DNA of 64,000 nt from Streptomyces sp. NBC_01481 (GCF_026339995.1 NZ_JAPEPT010000004.1:1-64000), one strand, 5' to 3'. Shown: positions 8,597 to 17,147, numbered from the stretch's first letter. The notes: generated by a model not told the origin, from the sequence alone. Program-made: numbers and translations.

Positions 8597-8746
8597 TCAG
8601 CCCTCCGGGCGCCGCAGGCCGCGCTTGTACGCCTTTGCGAGCCGCTGCGGTACGCGGTACTCCGAGCCGTCGATCGTGACGGGCACCAGCTGGGGCGTCG
8701 CAATCGGGCTCGCCCCTGCCCCGGCGGCCTGCCGCCCCGGGCTCAC
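8597..8746 (-). CDS. Small protein coupled to dhaM
   Basis: This is a 49-codon frame whose GTG start overlaps the dhaM stop as GTGA, implying translational coupling. The last two thirds are coding-like, with G or C at nearly every third position and an amphipathic basic segment: VPVTIDGSEYRVPQRL, then AKAYKRGLRRPEG before the TGA. The N-terminal 15 residues are less convincing. I do not recognise a family. It could be a DNA-binding-type small protein or a dhaKLM accessory peptide. Evidence is composition, overlap and position only. Confidence 0.5.
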   Translation of the reverse strand: MSPGRQAAGAGASPIATPQLVPVTIDGSEYRVPQRLAKAYKRGLRRPEG

Positions 8747-9153
8747 ACCTTCCGGTAGTCGTACGCCTCCGAGGCAGCTGCCTCCACCGCGTCGAGATCC
8801 CCGCCCGCCGACGCGGTCACCACCGCGGCCACCGCGCCCTCCAGGAAGGGCGCGTCCACCAGCCGTGTCCCGCCCGGGAGTTCATCGCCCTCGGCCAGCA
8901 GCGCCTTCACCGTCAGTACGGCACTGCCCAGATCGACGAGTACGGCCACCCCCGCGCCCCCGTCCACCGAGGCCGCGGCCGCCGAGATCAGCTCCGAGCT
9001 GGTGCCGAGGCCGCCGTCGGGCGTACCGCCCGCCGGGGCGACGGGGGCGGTCGGGCCGCCGCCCGCGAGCCCCTTGGCCAGTTCGGCGACGGCCGCCGCC
9101 ACCTCCTTGCTGTGCGAGACCAGGACGATCCCGACGGGCTTGCCCTCGCTCAT
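8743..9153 (-). CDS. dhaM: Dihydroxyacetone kinase phosphotransfer subunit DhaM
   Basis: DhaM is an EIIA-mannose-type protein that takes phosphate from HPr of the PTS and rephosphorylates the ADP held by DhaL. The 136-residue product opens MSEGKPVGIVLVSHS with phospho-acceptor His14, and has the DLGSAVLT strand typical of the fold. It is the short, single-domain form found in actinobacteria and firmicutes, without fused HPr or EI. The start codon overlaps the dhaL stop by four bases, and a 49-codon frame overlaps its own stop. Confidence 0.92.
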   Translation of the reverse strand: MSEGKPVGIVLVSHSKEVAAAVAELAKGLAGGGPTAPVAPAGGTPDGGLGTSSELISAAAASVDGGAGVAVLVDLGSAVLTVKALLAEGDELPGGTRLVDAPFLEGAVAAVVTASAGGDLDAVEAAASEAYDYRKV

Positions 9154-9770
9154 CCCGCGACCTCCGCGGCCTCGGCAAGCGCCGCGATCAGCAGCGCCGA
9201 TGAGGTCGCCCCTGGGTCCTGGTGCCCGATGCTGCGCTCGCCCAGATAGCTGGCCCTGCCCTTGCGCGCCTGCAGCGGTACGGTCGCGAGCGCACCCGCT
9301 TCGGCCGCCTCGCGTGCTGCCGCGAACGAATCGGTACTGTCGCCGAGCGCCTCGACCGCCGGCTCCAGCGCGTCCAGCATCGTCTTGTCCCCGGCCGTGG
9401 CCCCGCCGAGCTGTGCGACCGCCGCCACTCCCGTGCGCAGGGCATCGGCCAGCTGCCCGGGCGTCACCTCGGCGTCGTCGCCGAGCGCCTTGCCCGTACG
9501 CCGCAGCAGCGTCCCGTACAGCGGACCCGAAGCCCCGCCCACCGTCGAGATCAACTGTCGCCCCGCCAGGGTCAGTACGGCCCCGGGCGTCTGTGGTGCC
9601 TCCTTGTCCAGGACCGCGATCACCGCCGTGAACCCGCGCTGCATGTTGGTGCCGTGGTCGGCGTCGCCGATCGCCGAATCCAGCTCGGTGAGCCGGTCCG
9701 CCTCACGGTCCACCCGGGCCGCGGCTGCCGTCAGCCAGCGGCGGAAGAAGTCGGCGTCGAGCACATGCAC
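9150..9770 (-). CDS. dhaL: Dihydroxyacetone kinase ADP-binding subunit DhaL
   Basis: The 206-residue protein has the metal/nucleotide motif LDSAIGDADHGTNM, giving aspartates 31, 36 and 38 that hold magnesium and ADP. It also has GGASGPLYG and GDKTMLDAL further on. DhaL carries a tightly bound ADP/ATP and phosphorylates dihydroxyacetone bound to DhaK. It lies 41 bases downstream of dhaK and overlaps dhaM by four bases, which fixes the three as one transcription unit. Confidence 0.94.
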   Translation of the reverse strand: MHVLDADFFRRWLTAAAARVDREADRLTELDSAIGDADHGTNMQRGFTAVIAVLDKEAPQTPGAVLTLAGRQLISTVGGASGPLYGTLLRRTGKALGDDAEVTPGQLADALRTGVAAVAQLGGATAGDKTMLDALEPAVEALGDSTDSFAAAREAAEAGALATVPLQARKGRASYLGERSIGHQDPGATSSALLIAALAEAAEVAG

Positions 9771-9811
9771 TCCCTGGGGTGAGTCCTACGGGGACAGTTG
9801 GTTCAGCTGGT

Positions 9812-10804
9812 TCAGCGGCCCCAGCGCAGGGCGGCCGTCTCCACCGGTGCGTCCCACAACCGCAGCAGCTCCTCGTCGACCTGACAGAGCGTCACTGAAC
9901 AGCCGGCCATGTCGAGCGACGTCACATAGTTCCCGACGAGGGTACGGACGACGGGCACCCGGCGCTCGCTCAGCACCCGCTGCACCTCGGCGTTGAAGCC
10001 GTACAGCTCCAGCAGCGGGGTGGCGCCCATGCCGTTGACGAGCACGATCACCGGAGAAGTCGGCGGCAGGTCCTCCAGCACCGCGTTCACGGCGAAGTCC
10101 GCGATCTCGCGCGAGGTCATCATCGGGCGCCGTTCGCGGCCCGGCTCGCCGTGGATGCCGATGCCCAACTCCAGCTCGCCCGAAGGGAGATCGAAGGTCG
10201 GGCTGCCCTTCGCGGGCGTCGTGCTGGCGCTGAGCGCGACGCCGAAGCTGCGGGAATTCTCATTGACCTGCCGCGCGATCGACTCGACCCGCTCCAGCGG
10301 CGCGCCCTCCTCGGCGGCCGCACCGGCGATCTTCTCGACGAACAGGGTGGCGCCGGTGCCGCGCCGACCCGCCGTGTAGAGGCTGTCGGTCACTGCCACA
10401 TCGTCGTTCACCAGCACTTTGGCGAGGCGTACACCCTCGTCCTCGGCGAGCTCGGCGGCCATGTCGAAGTTGAGGACGTCGCCCGTGTAGTTCTTGACGA
10501 TGAACAGCACCCCCTCGCCGCTGTCGACGGCGGCGGCCGCCCGCACCATCTGATCGGGCACCGGACTGGTGAAGACCTCTCCCGGGCATGCCGCGGCGAG
10601 CATCCCGGGCCCGACGAAGCCGCCGTGCAGCGGCTCGTGCCCCGAACCGCCCCCGGAGACCAGCCCGACCTTCCCGGCGACGGGAGCGTCACGCCGCACG
10701 ATCACCCGGTTCTCCACATCGACGGACAACTCCGGGTGTGCCGCCGCCATACCGCGGAGGGCATCGGCGACGACGGTCTCCGGCACATTGATGAGCATCC
10801 TCAA
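9812..10804 (-). CDS. dhaK: Dihydroxyacetone kinase substrate-binding subunit DhaK
   Basis: The 330-residue protein binds dihydroxyacetone covalently through His218 (GIGIHGEPGR), the same residue number as in Escherichia coli. The glycine-rich LVSGGGSGHEPLH loop and the KNYTGDVLNFDMA segment are intact. With DhaL and DhaM it makes dihydroxyacetone phosphate using PTS phosphate. Start choice: TTG gives MRMLIN, like many homologues, and lies five bases after AGGAGG; the ATG two codons later is the alternative. The 240 bases upstream separate it from the divergent mepB-like gene and should carry its promoter. No glycerol gene is adjacent. Confidence 0.94.
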   Translation of the reverse strand: MRMLINVPETVVADALRGMAAAHPELSVDVENRVIVRRDAPVAGKVGLVSGGGSGHEPLHGGFVGPGMLAAACPGEVFTSPVPDQMVRAAAAVDSGEGVLFIVKNYTGDVLNFDMAAELAEDEGVRLAKVLVNDDVAVTDSLYTAGRRGTGATLFVEKIAGAAAEEGAPLERVESIARQVNENSRSFGVALSASTTPAKGSPTFDLPSGELELGIGIHGEPGRERRPMMTSREIADFAVNAVLEDLPPTSPVIVLVNGMGATPLLELYGFNAEVQRVLSERRVPVVRTLVGNYVTSLDMAGCSVTLCQVDEELLRLWDAPVETAALRWGR

Positions 10805-11045
10805 CGGTTCCTCCTGGGAAGGTTGGCGGCCAGGCCCCTGAGCAGGGTTCTTCCTGGTCTGCGCTGCTCTGACGAGGGCTTCCAGTATCGAAGAGGCAGG
10901 AGCGATCGGGAAGCGACGCGTCGAAGATGGCGCACAGATCCGTTGCCGCCACGGTGCGCCGCGCTCGCCACCGAGCCGCTCCTGTCGAAAGGGCGACCCG
11001 GCGAGCGAATTCGCTCACACGTTCGATGTCTGGCAGGATGCAGGA

Positions 11046-11615
11046 ATGGCGATGGAACGTGACGTCTGTTCGGAGGCAGGGGCCCGTGATCCTGGGTCTT
11101 GGCCGCGCGAGGCCGGGATCCCCGGCGATCTGTTGGTGGCCAAGGCGCTGGTGTATGACCCGAGTGGGTTCGCGTGCGCATGGCCGGTGCCTGAAGCGGA
11201 GAGCGCCGAGTACGGGGCATGCGAGTTCACGCTGGACGGCTTCTCGGTCAGGTTCCGGGTGGCCAAGACGACTCCGACGAAGGTCGGTCAGTTCGTCACG
11301 GTGTGGGAGAGGTCCGCGAGCGGGCCGATCCGGCCCTTCGACGCTGAAGATCCGGTTGATCTGTTCGTCATCAGCACTCGCGACGGCGAGCGGTTCGGAC
11401 AGTTCGTCTTTCCGCGAGACGTGCTCTGTGAACGGGACATCGTGTCAAGGAACGGGTCCGGCGGGAAACGGGCATTCCGTGTCTATCCGCCATGGGTGAC
11501 GACCACCAACCGCCAAGCCCGCAACACGCAGACGTGGCAGTTGAAGCACTTCCTGCAACTGTCCGGAGAAGGGCCCATCGACACCGAGCGCGCCCGCGTG
11601 CTCTATCACGCCTGA
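11046..11615 (+). CDS. MepB family protein
   Basis: The 189-residue cytoplasmic protein matches the MepB family. Diagnostic stretches are FGQFVFPRDVL, SGGKRAFRVYPPW and NRQARNTQTWQLKHF. The staphylococcal founding member sits in the mepRAB multidrug-efflux operon and its biochemical role is unknown. There is no MATE pump or MarR regulator next to this copy, so it is an orphan. AGGA lies seven bases before the ATG, and another ATG two codons later is possible. Confidence 0.75.
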   Translation: MAMERDVCSEAGARDPGSWPREAGIPGDLLVAKALVYDPSGFACAWPVPEAESAEYGACEFTLDGFSVRFRVAKTTPTKVGQFVTVWERSASGPIRPFDAEDPVDLFVISTRDGERFGQFVFPRDVLCERDIVSRNGSGGKRAFRVYPPWVTTTNRQARNTQTWQLKHFLQLSGEGPIDTERARVLYHA

Positions 11616-11690
11616 GGAAACCCTCGGGATCCGCGGCGAGTTGGCAGCCGTGCCCGTGGCCCGTTGCCCGTGACACAGAGACCACACGCG

Positions 11691-12359
11691 TCACGTCTCA
11701 TCCCTTTCCGAGCTGTCCACCCGGACGGGCCCCGGCCTGTCCCTGTGCTCCACGGTCGTCCTGACCGATCGCAGCGCGGCCCGCAGGACGACGCCGACGC
11801 CCGGTGAGACGAGCGTCCAGTAGCGGCCGAAGCGGGCCGTGGACTCCGGGTCGGTGCAGGCCGTGCGCGCCTCGTAGACCAGCAGGGAGCGCCGCGTGCC
11901 GTACGGATGAACGGTGAAAGCGGCCGCCATCTTCGCCCAGCCGGGCTCGTCGAAGGCGGTGAACGCCTCCGGCTCGATGCGGCGCCATTCGATGGCGGGC
12001 TTCCATACCTTGCCGACCGCTCCGAAGACGAGTTCCCGTCGTGGGGTCTCGCCGAGCGCCACCCAAGGCTGGCCCTGTTCATGCTTGTCGGTGGCGTCGA
12101 AGAGATCGGCCACCCGCATCGTCGGCGGCGTCGGCACGGGGCGGCTGCGAAGCCGGTCCGGTACCCCGCGCGCCCACATGACCATGTCGAACAGCGGCGA
12201 GTTAATGGTGAGCAGGTCCAGCTCCCGCGTGGCCTCGTACACCGCGGAGGGCGGGGCTGTGATCATCACGCATTCCAGGCGGGTGAACCGGAATTCCGGC
12301 AGCGCCCCGTCGAGCAGCAGGGGAGCGGTGGCCGTATCCGTCGTCGGGTCGGCGTTCAT
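11691..12359 (-). CDS. Conserved SRPBCC-like hypothetical protein
   Basis: The 222-residue soluble product has alternating strands and a long C-terminal helix. ITAPPSAVYEATRELD resembles the opening strand-helix of SRPBCC/polyketide-cyclase-like folds, and FGAVGKVWKPAIEWRR and VHPYGTRRSLLVYEAR suggest the barrel strands. I base the fold on this pattern and not on an identified motif. The frame could start earlier, but the chosen ATG (MNADPTT) has GGGAGG five bases before it. It stands alone and converges with the mepB-like gene. Confidence 0.6.
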   Translation of the reverse strand: MNADPTTDTATAPLLLDGALPEFRFTRLECVMITAPPSAVYEATRELDLLTINSPLFDMVMWARGVPDRLRSRPVPTPPTMRVADLFDATDKHEQGQPWVALGETPRRELVFGAVGKVWKPAIEWRRIEPEAFTAFDEPGWAKMAAAFTVHPYGTRRSLLVYEARTACTDPESTARFGRYWTLVSPGVGVVLRAALRSVRTTVEHRDRPGPVRVDSSERDET

Positions 12360-12848
12360 CAGAACCTCCCAGGTCCGATACGTGCCCGATGCCTCCAGTG
12401 TGAGGTGGCACCCCGACCGGCGCAGGGGCCGCATGGTCCCGGTCTCAGCCGGAAACCGGGTCTGACCAAGCGCCTGCGCGCCCGGCCTCGCTCCGGACGC
12501 GCAGGTGTGTGCGGCTCCTGGCGGATATGCGCTCAGGCATGCCGCACCGGGATGGTCCGGTGCCCGCCTTCGTCTCCGGCACCGGGACCCTGATGGTCAG
12601 CACGCGTGCCGCGCTCGGCACGCAGCGTCGGGACGCCTTCCGTCTTCCAGTGTCACGCCGGACAGGTGGCCCTGGCGAACGCCGAGGACGCGCGTCTGCC
12701 CGACGCGGTCGCGCGGCCGTCCACGCGCACGCCCTGCCGCGAGGTGGCTCCGGCGGTGGACGCCGGGCCGTCGTGCGACGCTGTGATCAGTTTCGCGCCG
12801 AAGCCGTGGCGGGAGCGGTTCCGCCCGCAGGACGGCGAGCGGCGGCGC
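12360..12848. other. Gap without a defensible gene
   Basis: About 490 bases of very GC-rich DNA precede the universal stress promoter. Open frames exist on both strands, but their products are Arg/Pro/Ala-rich and lack domain-like segments or good ribosome sites. Part of the rightward frame from about 12655 looks faintly protein-like and could be a decayed gene. I cannot support one. Confidence 0.5.
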
Positions 12849-12884
12849 GGGGCCGAACGTCCCGGACGTGGGCCGAAGCGCCCC
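12849..12884. promoter_or_regulatory. Paired DevR/OsdR-like boxes before universal stress gene
   Basis: Two GGG-N8-CCC palindromes, GGGCCGAACGTCCC and GGGCCGAAGCGCCC, start 20 bases apart, two helical turns. They end 78 bases before the universal stress protein start. The mycobacterial DevR box is GGGACTWWAGTCCC, with the same GGG-N8-CCC geometry. OsdR is the Streptomyces counterpart controlling similar genes. Sequence and spacing are seen; the regulator is inferred. Confidence 0.65.
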
Positions 12885-12961
12885 TCCTCGCCGCCCCGCG
12901 CACGGTGGGACGGTGACAGCAGCAACGCCTTCGATCAGCCCGAAGAAAGGTGGTGGGGACG

Positions 12962-13837
12962 ATGGAGCTGCCCCTCGTCGTGGGTGTGGACGGCTCGGAA
13001 TCCAGCCTGAAGGCCGTGGACTGGGCGGTGGAGGAGGCTGCACGGCACGGTCTTGCGCTGCGGCTCGTGTACGCGTCCCTCTGGGAGCGCTACGAAGGGC
13101 AGACGCCTTCGTCCAGCCTCGACCGCCCCACCGACGAGGTGCTCGCGGACACCATCGTCGCCACCGCCGCGGAGCGCGCCCACCGGCGCGACCCGGACGT
13201 GAAGGTGACCACCGCGGTGCTGCCCCAGGAGGCGGCGACCGCGCTGCTGACCGAGGGGCACAACGCCTTGGCGGTCGTCACCGGATCACGTGGCCGCGGG
13301 GAACTCGCCGGTCTGCTGCTCGGCTCGGTGAGTCTGGCGGTGGCGGCAGGTGCAAGCTGCCCGGTGATCGTCGTACGGGGCGACGCGGCGGCCCTGTCGG
13401 CCGCCCATGGGCGCATCCTGCTGGGCATCGGCGAGGCGGCTCGCGGATCCAGTGCGGTGGGCTTCGCCTTCCGCGAGGCGGCGGCACGGGGCTGCACCCT
13501 CGATGCCGTACGCGCCTGGCGCTGCCCCGCACACGAGACGCCCGACCATTCGCTGCTCATCGGCGACGCGTCCGCGTACCACGAGATGCGGGCTGCCACT
13601 GTGGTCGACGAGGCGCTGGGCGGTGCCGTGGACGATCACCCGGATGTCCTCGTGCGCCGGACCACGCTGGAGGGACAGGCCCGCAAGGTACTGCTCGACC
13701 GGTCGGCCGCCGCGGACCTGCTGATCGTCGGAGCCCGGCGCAGGGAGGGACACTTCGGCCTCCAGCTCGGCCAGCTGGCCCACGCCGCACTCCATCACGC
13801 CGCATGCCCGGTGGCCGTCGTACCGCAGCGGGTGTGA
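12962..13837 (+). CDS. Tandem universal stress protein
   Basis: The product is about 291 residues with two Usp domains (about 1-145 and 150-290). Domain one opens LPLVVGVDGSESS and has the ATP-binding pattern GSRGRGELAGLLLGSVS. The second has a looser version, GARRREGHFGLQLGQLAH. Such proteins bind ATP and accompany hypoxia or dormancy responses. The ATG giving MELPLV is preferred; GTG codons 9 and 12 bases upstream are closer to AAAGG. Downstream is a convergent DUF4389 gene. Paired DevR/OsdR-like boxes upstream put it with the alcohol dehydrogenase and flavodoxin genes. Confidence 0.9.
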   Translation: MELPLVVGVDGSESSLKAVDWAVEEAARHGLALRLVYASLWERYEGQTPSSSLDRPTDEVLADTIVATAAERAHRRDPDVKVTTAVLPQEAATALLTEGHNALAVVTGSRGRGELAGLLLGSVSLAVAAGASCPVIVVRGDAAALSAAHGRILLGIGEAARGSSAVGFAFREAAARGCTLDAVRAWRCPAHETPDHSLLIGDASAYHEMRAATVVDEALGGAVDDHPDVLVRRTTLEGQARKVLLDRSAAADLLIVGARRREGHFGLQLGQLAHAALHHAACPVAVVPQRV

Positions 13838-13878
13838 GCCGCGCTGCGGGCCGTGGCAGCGGTGGCGTCCGCGCACGC

Positions 13879-14532
13879 TCAGCGCAGGGGCGCCGGGTGA
13901 GTACCGCCCATGTCCAGCCTGAAGGGCGGGTACGTGTCGGTCATCAGGAGCGCGTACGCGGCGACCCGCAGAACCCACCGGTTGAGACCCATGACGAGGT
14001 CGAAGATGTCCCTCGGGTACTTCTCGGTGAAGGCGAGAATGACACCGGCGATGACGGCCAGCACAGCGATGAGCCCCCCGTCCCACCAGCCGGCGTGGAA
14101 GCCGCCCGCGAAGAAGCCGATCACGATGTACTGCGGAATGGCGAGCAGCCACCATTTCACCAGGACAAGGCCACGAGACAGCCGCTCCGGATAGGCGATG
14201 TCCAGTCGGGCCGGATAGCCGGGCTCCTCGCCGAGGCTGAACGGCGGGTAGCGGTCGGTGGCCAGCGCTCCGTATCCGTAGTACGAGACCCGCCACGTCC
14301 AGCGCAGAACTCCGAGGGTGAAGTCGAACAGCGGCCGGGGATAGCGCTCCGTGATCAGAATGGCGAAGAAAGCGACCACGCTGACCAGGAAGACGGCTAC
14401 CCAGAGGAAGAACAACATGATGTAGTGCGGGATCAGCATCAGCCACTTCACCAGCCAGAGCCAGCGTGACAGCGGTGCCTCGAGCACCGCATCCACTCTC
14501 ACCGGGTCGTACGCCGCCGGAGTCGTCGTCAT
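13879..14532 (-). CDS. DUF4389 membrane protein
   Basis: The 217-residue product consists of two repeats, each with a WLxLVKWxLxIPxYI helix, further transmembrane helices, and the conserved pattern TERYPRPLFDFTLGVLRW / TEKYPRDIFDLVMGLNRW ending in TDRYPPF / TDTYPPF. This is the DUF4389 family, of unknown function, common beside universal stress genes in actinobacteria. The ATG giving MTTTPAAY has GGAG nine bases upstream. It is followed leftward by the convergent universal stress gene, and 75 bases separate it from the alcohol dehydrogenase stop. Confidence 0.85.
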   Translation of the reverse strand: MTTTPAAYDPVRVDAVLEAPLSRWLWLVKWLMLIPHYIMLFFLWVAVFLVSVVAFFAILITERYPRPLFDFTLGVLRWTWRVSYYGYGALATDRYPPFSLGEEPGYPARLDIAYPERLSRGLVLVKWWLLAIPQYIVIGFFAGGFHAGWWDGGLIAVLAVIAGVILAFTEKYPRDIFDLVMGLNRWVLRVAAYALLMTDTYPPFRLDMGGTHPAPLR

Positions 14533-14607
14533 GGCTGTCAGCTCCTTCCTCCACGTGCCCTCGTAGATCAAGGGCTGATTCCAGCTTGCGCGCGCCGGGC
14601 GCCCCGG

Positions 14608-15711
14608 TCATGCGGAGGCCGGCCGCGGGTGGGGCCCGTCGGCCCCCGCAAGAGGCTCCACGTCCTTGTGTTCCGGACCGCCGAGGACGACTTTCAGCGC
14701 GCCCGTGTCGGCCGCCTTGGAGAAGACGTCGTACGCCTCCTCGATCTGCGCGAGCTCGAAGCGATGGGTCGCGAGAGCGGACGCCGGCAGCCGGCCGGCC
14801 GCCAGCATGCCCAGCAGCAGCGGTGTGGAGTACGTGTCCACGAGACCGGTCCTGATGGTCACGTTCTTGATCCAGAGCTCTTCCAGGTGAAGCGTCGCGG
14901 GCTTCCCGTGCACGCCCACATTCGCCACGCGGCCTCCTGGCCGGACCACACGGGTGCAGAGTTCGAAGGTCTCGGGGACACCGACGGCCTCGACGGCCAC
15001 ATCCGCCCCGAGTCCCTCGGTCAGGTCCGAGACCAGCGACTGCGGTCCTTCCGCCGCGTTGACGACGGCATCCGCGCCGAGTTCACGGGCGGCGTCCAGC
15101 CGGGACTCGGCCAGGTCCACGGCGATGATCCTTCCGGGGGAGAACAGCCGCGCCGTGGCGATGGTGGCGAGTCCGATCGGCCCCGCCCCGACGACCACGA
15201 CGGTGTCGCCCGGCAGCACACCTCCGTTGAGTACCCCCACCTCGTACGCGGTGGGGAAGATGTCGGACAGCAGTACGGCGTCGCTGCTGTGCACCGCCGC
15301 GGGAAGCGGGTGGACGGAGAAGTCGGCGAAGGGGACACGTACGTACTCGGCCTGGGTGCCGTCGATCAGGTGGCCAAGCACCCATCCGCCGTTGCCGCGG
15401 CACTGCCCGTACATCTGCTCGCGGCAGTAACGGCAGCGGCCGCAGGGGGAGATGCAGGAGACGAGCACCCGGTCCCCGGGGCGGACCGTGCGGACGTCAC
15501 TGCCCGCCTCGACGACCTCGCCGACGGCTTCGTGTCCGAGGACCGTGCCCGGGGTCACCTCGGGTACGTCGCCCTTGAGGATGTGCAGATCCGTACCGCA
15601 GATCGTCGTGGTGTCGACCCGGACGACGATGTCCGTCGGCTCCTGGATGCCCGGATCCGCCACCTTGTCCCATGAGGCCTGGCCCGGGCCATGGAAAACG
15701 AGCGCTTTCAT
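14608..15711 (-). CDS. Zinc-dependent alcohol dehydrogenase
   Basis: This is a 367-residue medium-chain dehydrogenase. Catalytic zinc ligands are C38 (TTICGTDLHIL), H60 and E61 (GHEAVGEV). The structural zinc site has four cysteines in SPCGRCRYCREQMYGQC (C90, C93, C96, C104). The Rossmann motif is VVVVGAGPIGLA. It oxidises alcohols or reduces aldehydes with NAD(H); the substrate is unknown. The ATG giving MKALVFHG has AGAGG upstream. It diverges from the cyclic-nucleotide-domain gene, and the 203-base spacer holds a pair of DevR/OsdR-like boxes able to serve both. Confidence 0.9.
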   Translation of the reverse strand: MKALVFHGPGQASWDKVADPGIQEPTDIVVRVDTTTICGTDLHILKGDVPEVTPGTVLGHEAVGEVVEAGSDVRTVRPGDRVLVSCISPCGRCRYCREQMYGQCRGNGGWVLGHLIDGTQAEYVRVPFADFSVHPLPAAVHSSDAVLLSDIFPTAYEVGVLNGGVLPGDTVVVVGAGPIGLATIATARLFSPGRIIAVDLAESRLDAARELGADAVVNAAEGPQSLVSDLTEGLGADVAVEAVGVPETFELCTRVVRPGGRVANVGVHGKPATLHLEELWIKNVTIRTGLVDTYSTPLLLGMLAAGRLPASALATHRFELAQIEEAYDVFSKAADTGALKVVLGGPEHKDVEPLAGADGPHPRPASA

Positions 15712-15784
15712 GGTGTTCCTCTCCTCATGTGGTGCGCCTGATCCCGTCCCCACCAGCGTGTTCCGCGTGGTGCGGGGGCGCACA

Positions 15785-15821
15785 GGGGCCGTCCGGCCCA
15801 AGGGCGGGGCATCCGGGCCCC
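15785..15821. promoter_or_regulatory. Paired DevR/OsdR-like boxes between adh and cNMP gene
   Basis: GGGCCGTCCGGCCC and GGGCATCCGGGCCC are two GGG-N8-CCC palindromes starting 21 bases apart, in the divergent spacer. Orientation is symmetric, so they could control either or both genes. Geometry matches the sites before the universal stress and flavodoxin genes. Confidence 0.6.
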
Positions 15822-15914
15822 TGCCGGGTTGCCTCGCCGCCCGCGCGAGCTGGGTGCAAGGTTGAAGACGACCACCCCAGGCCCCGTACGCGGCCCCGAG
15901 GGACGGAGACGGCA

Positions 15915-16382
15915 ATGACCACGATGTCCACGCTGCTGAACGTCCTGCCACCGGAAGGCCGGGACCGGCTGATGGAACTTGCCGAGGAGAAGGAGTTCCC
16001 GGCCGGTGCGCGCATCTTCGAGGAAGGCGGCCGCGCCGACCACTTCTGGATCATCCGCAGCGGGACCGTCGATCTCGACCTGCATGTGCCGGGTCGGCGC
16101 GCTGCCGTCGTCGAGCATCTCGGCCCGGGAGATCTGCTGGGCTGGTCCTGGCTCTTCCCGCCGCGCAACTGGCACCTGGGCGCCCGGGCGGCCACACCGG
16201 TCCGGGCCATGGAATTCGACGCCGTGAGCGTACGAACCCTGTGCGACGAGGATCCGGAGTTCGACCGGGTCCTCACGCACCGCGTCGCCGAGGTGATCGC
16301 GCACCGGCTGCAGTCTGCCCGCGGTCGGCTGCTCGACCTGTACGGGCCCTCGGGCGGCGAGGATGCGCGGCAGGACGACTGA
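15915..16382 (+). CDS. Cyclic nucleotide-binding domain protein without DNA-binding domain
   Basis: The 155-residue product is essentially one Crp-type beta-barrel: EKEFPAGARIFEEGG, FWIIRSGTVDLDL and a GPGDLLGWSWLF turn. A short helix follows, with no helix-turn-helix. The phosphate-binding cassette is not canonical (no RA pair after the glycine turn), so cyclic nucleotide binding is doubtful. It may act as a small sensor or a partner protein. GGAG lies six bases before the ATG. It is divergent from the alcohol dehydrogenase, with shared boxes upstream. Confidence 0.8.
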   Translation: MTTMSTLLNVLPPEGRDRLMELAEEKEFPAGARIFEEGGRADHFWIIRSGTVDLDLHVPGRRAAVVEHLGPGDLLGWSWLFPPRNWHLGARAATPVRAMEFDAVSVRTLCDEDPEFDRVLTHRVAEVIAHRLQSARGRLLDLYGPSGGEDARQDD

Positions 16383-16485
16383 GAGCCGGCGAGTCGGCGT
16401 CGTCGGAACCCGGCCGGCGGCGCCCCGTCTCCCGTGGGCCGCCCGCCACGGAGCACGTCGCTCACGATGTGCGGGCCGGGTTTCT

Positions 16486-16992
16486 TCAGAGGGCCCCTTC
16501 GGCGTTGAGCTCCTTGGCGATGTCGCGGGCCCAGGACCTGATCTGCTCCTCGTCGCGGAAGTCCCCGCCACGGCCCTGCCGGAGCAGCATTCTCGCGATC
16601 CTTCCCGTCGCGCCTTCGTCGAGCCGGCCGCCGAAGGTGACGTGTCCGCGGGCGTCGAGCCGCTCGGCGACGCGAACGGCACCGCGCACCGCGGGGATGT
16701 CGCGTTCGTGCGCGGACGCGTCGAGCGGACCGCTGCTGAACAGCCACACCGGGCGTCCGGTGAGCGCGCGTCGATGGCGCCGGGCGAAGCCGCGCGCCGG
16801 CCTGAGCCAGCGGCCCGCGTACAGGGCGCTGCCGAGCACCACGGCGTCGTAATCGCCGACGTCGAGCACTTCGCCGGCGGGACGGGCCACGGCAGGGACG
16901 CCCTGTTCGTCGAGGGTTTCGGCAATCGTGCGGGCGATCTCGGCGGTGGACTGGTTCTTCGTGGCGTATGCGACCAGGACGTTCGCTGTCAT
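16486..16992 (-). CDS. Flavodoxin-domain protein
   Basis: The 168-residue product opens MTANVLVAYATKNQSTAEIA, with the FMN phosphate-binding loop (ATKNQSTA) of flavodoxins. It continues YDAVVLGSALYAGRW and WLFSSGPLD, as in the HemG/MenG-like flavodoxin-domain group. It probably carries FMN and acts in electron transfer or protoporphyrinogen oxidation; the single-domain length fits. Paired DevR/OsdR-like boxes lie 119 bases upstream. It ends about 100 bases from the convergent cyclic-nucleotide-domain gene. Confidence 0.85.
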   Translation of the reverse strand: MTANVLVAYATKNQSTAEIARTIAETLDEQGVPAVARPAGEVLDVGDYDAVVLGSALYAGRWLRPARGFARRHRRALTGRPVWLFSSGPLDASAHERDIPAVRGAVRVAERLDARGHVTFGGRLDEGATGRIARMLLRQGRGGDFRDEEQIRSWARDIAKELNAEGAL

Positions 16993-17110
16993 GGCTGATT
17001 CTCCTCTCGGATCCCGGGCTCAGTAGTGCGCAGCCGCTGACCCGGGGGCTGCCTCGGCTCCAGCCTCCGGCAGGGGGACGCCCGGGCCCATGGGCTGCTC
17101 GGTCATACGA

Positions 17111-17147
17111 GGGGGCCAAAGGTCCCCGACAGGGGCCGAACCGCCCC
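17111..17147. promoter_or_regulatory. Paired DevR/OsdR-like boxes near flavodoxin gene
   Basis: GGGCCAAAGGTCCC and GGGCCGAACCGCCC start 20 bases apart, each GGG-N8-CCC. Leftward they lie upstream of the flavodoxin gene. Rightward they sit 67 bases before a truncated universal-stress-like start, almost the same distance as at the intact universal stress gene. Confidence 0.65.
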
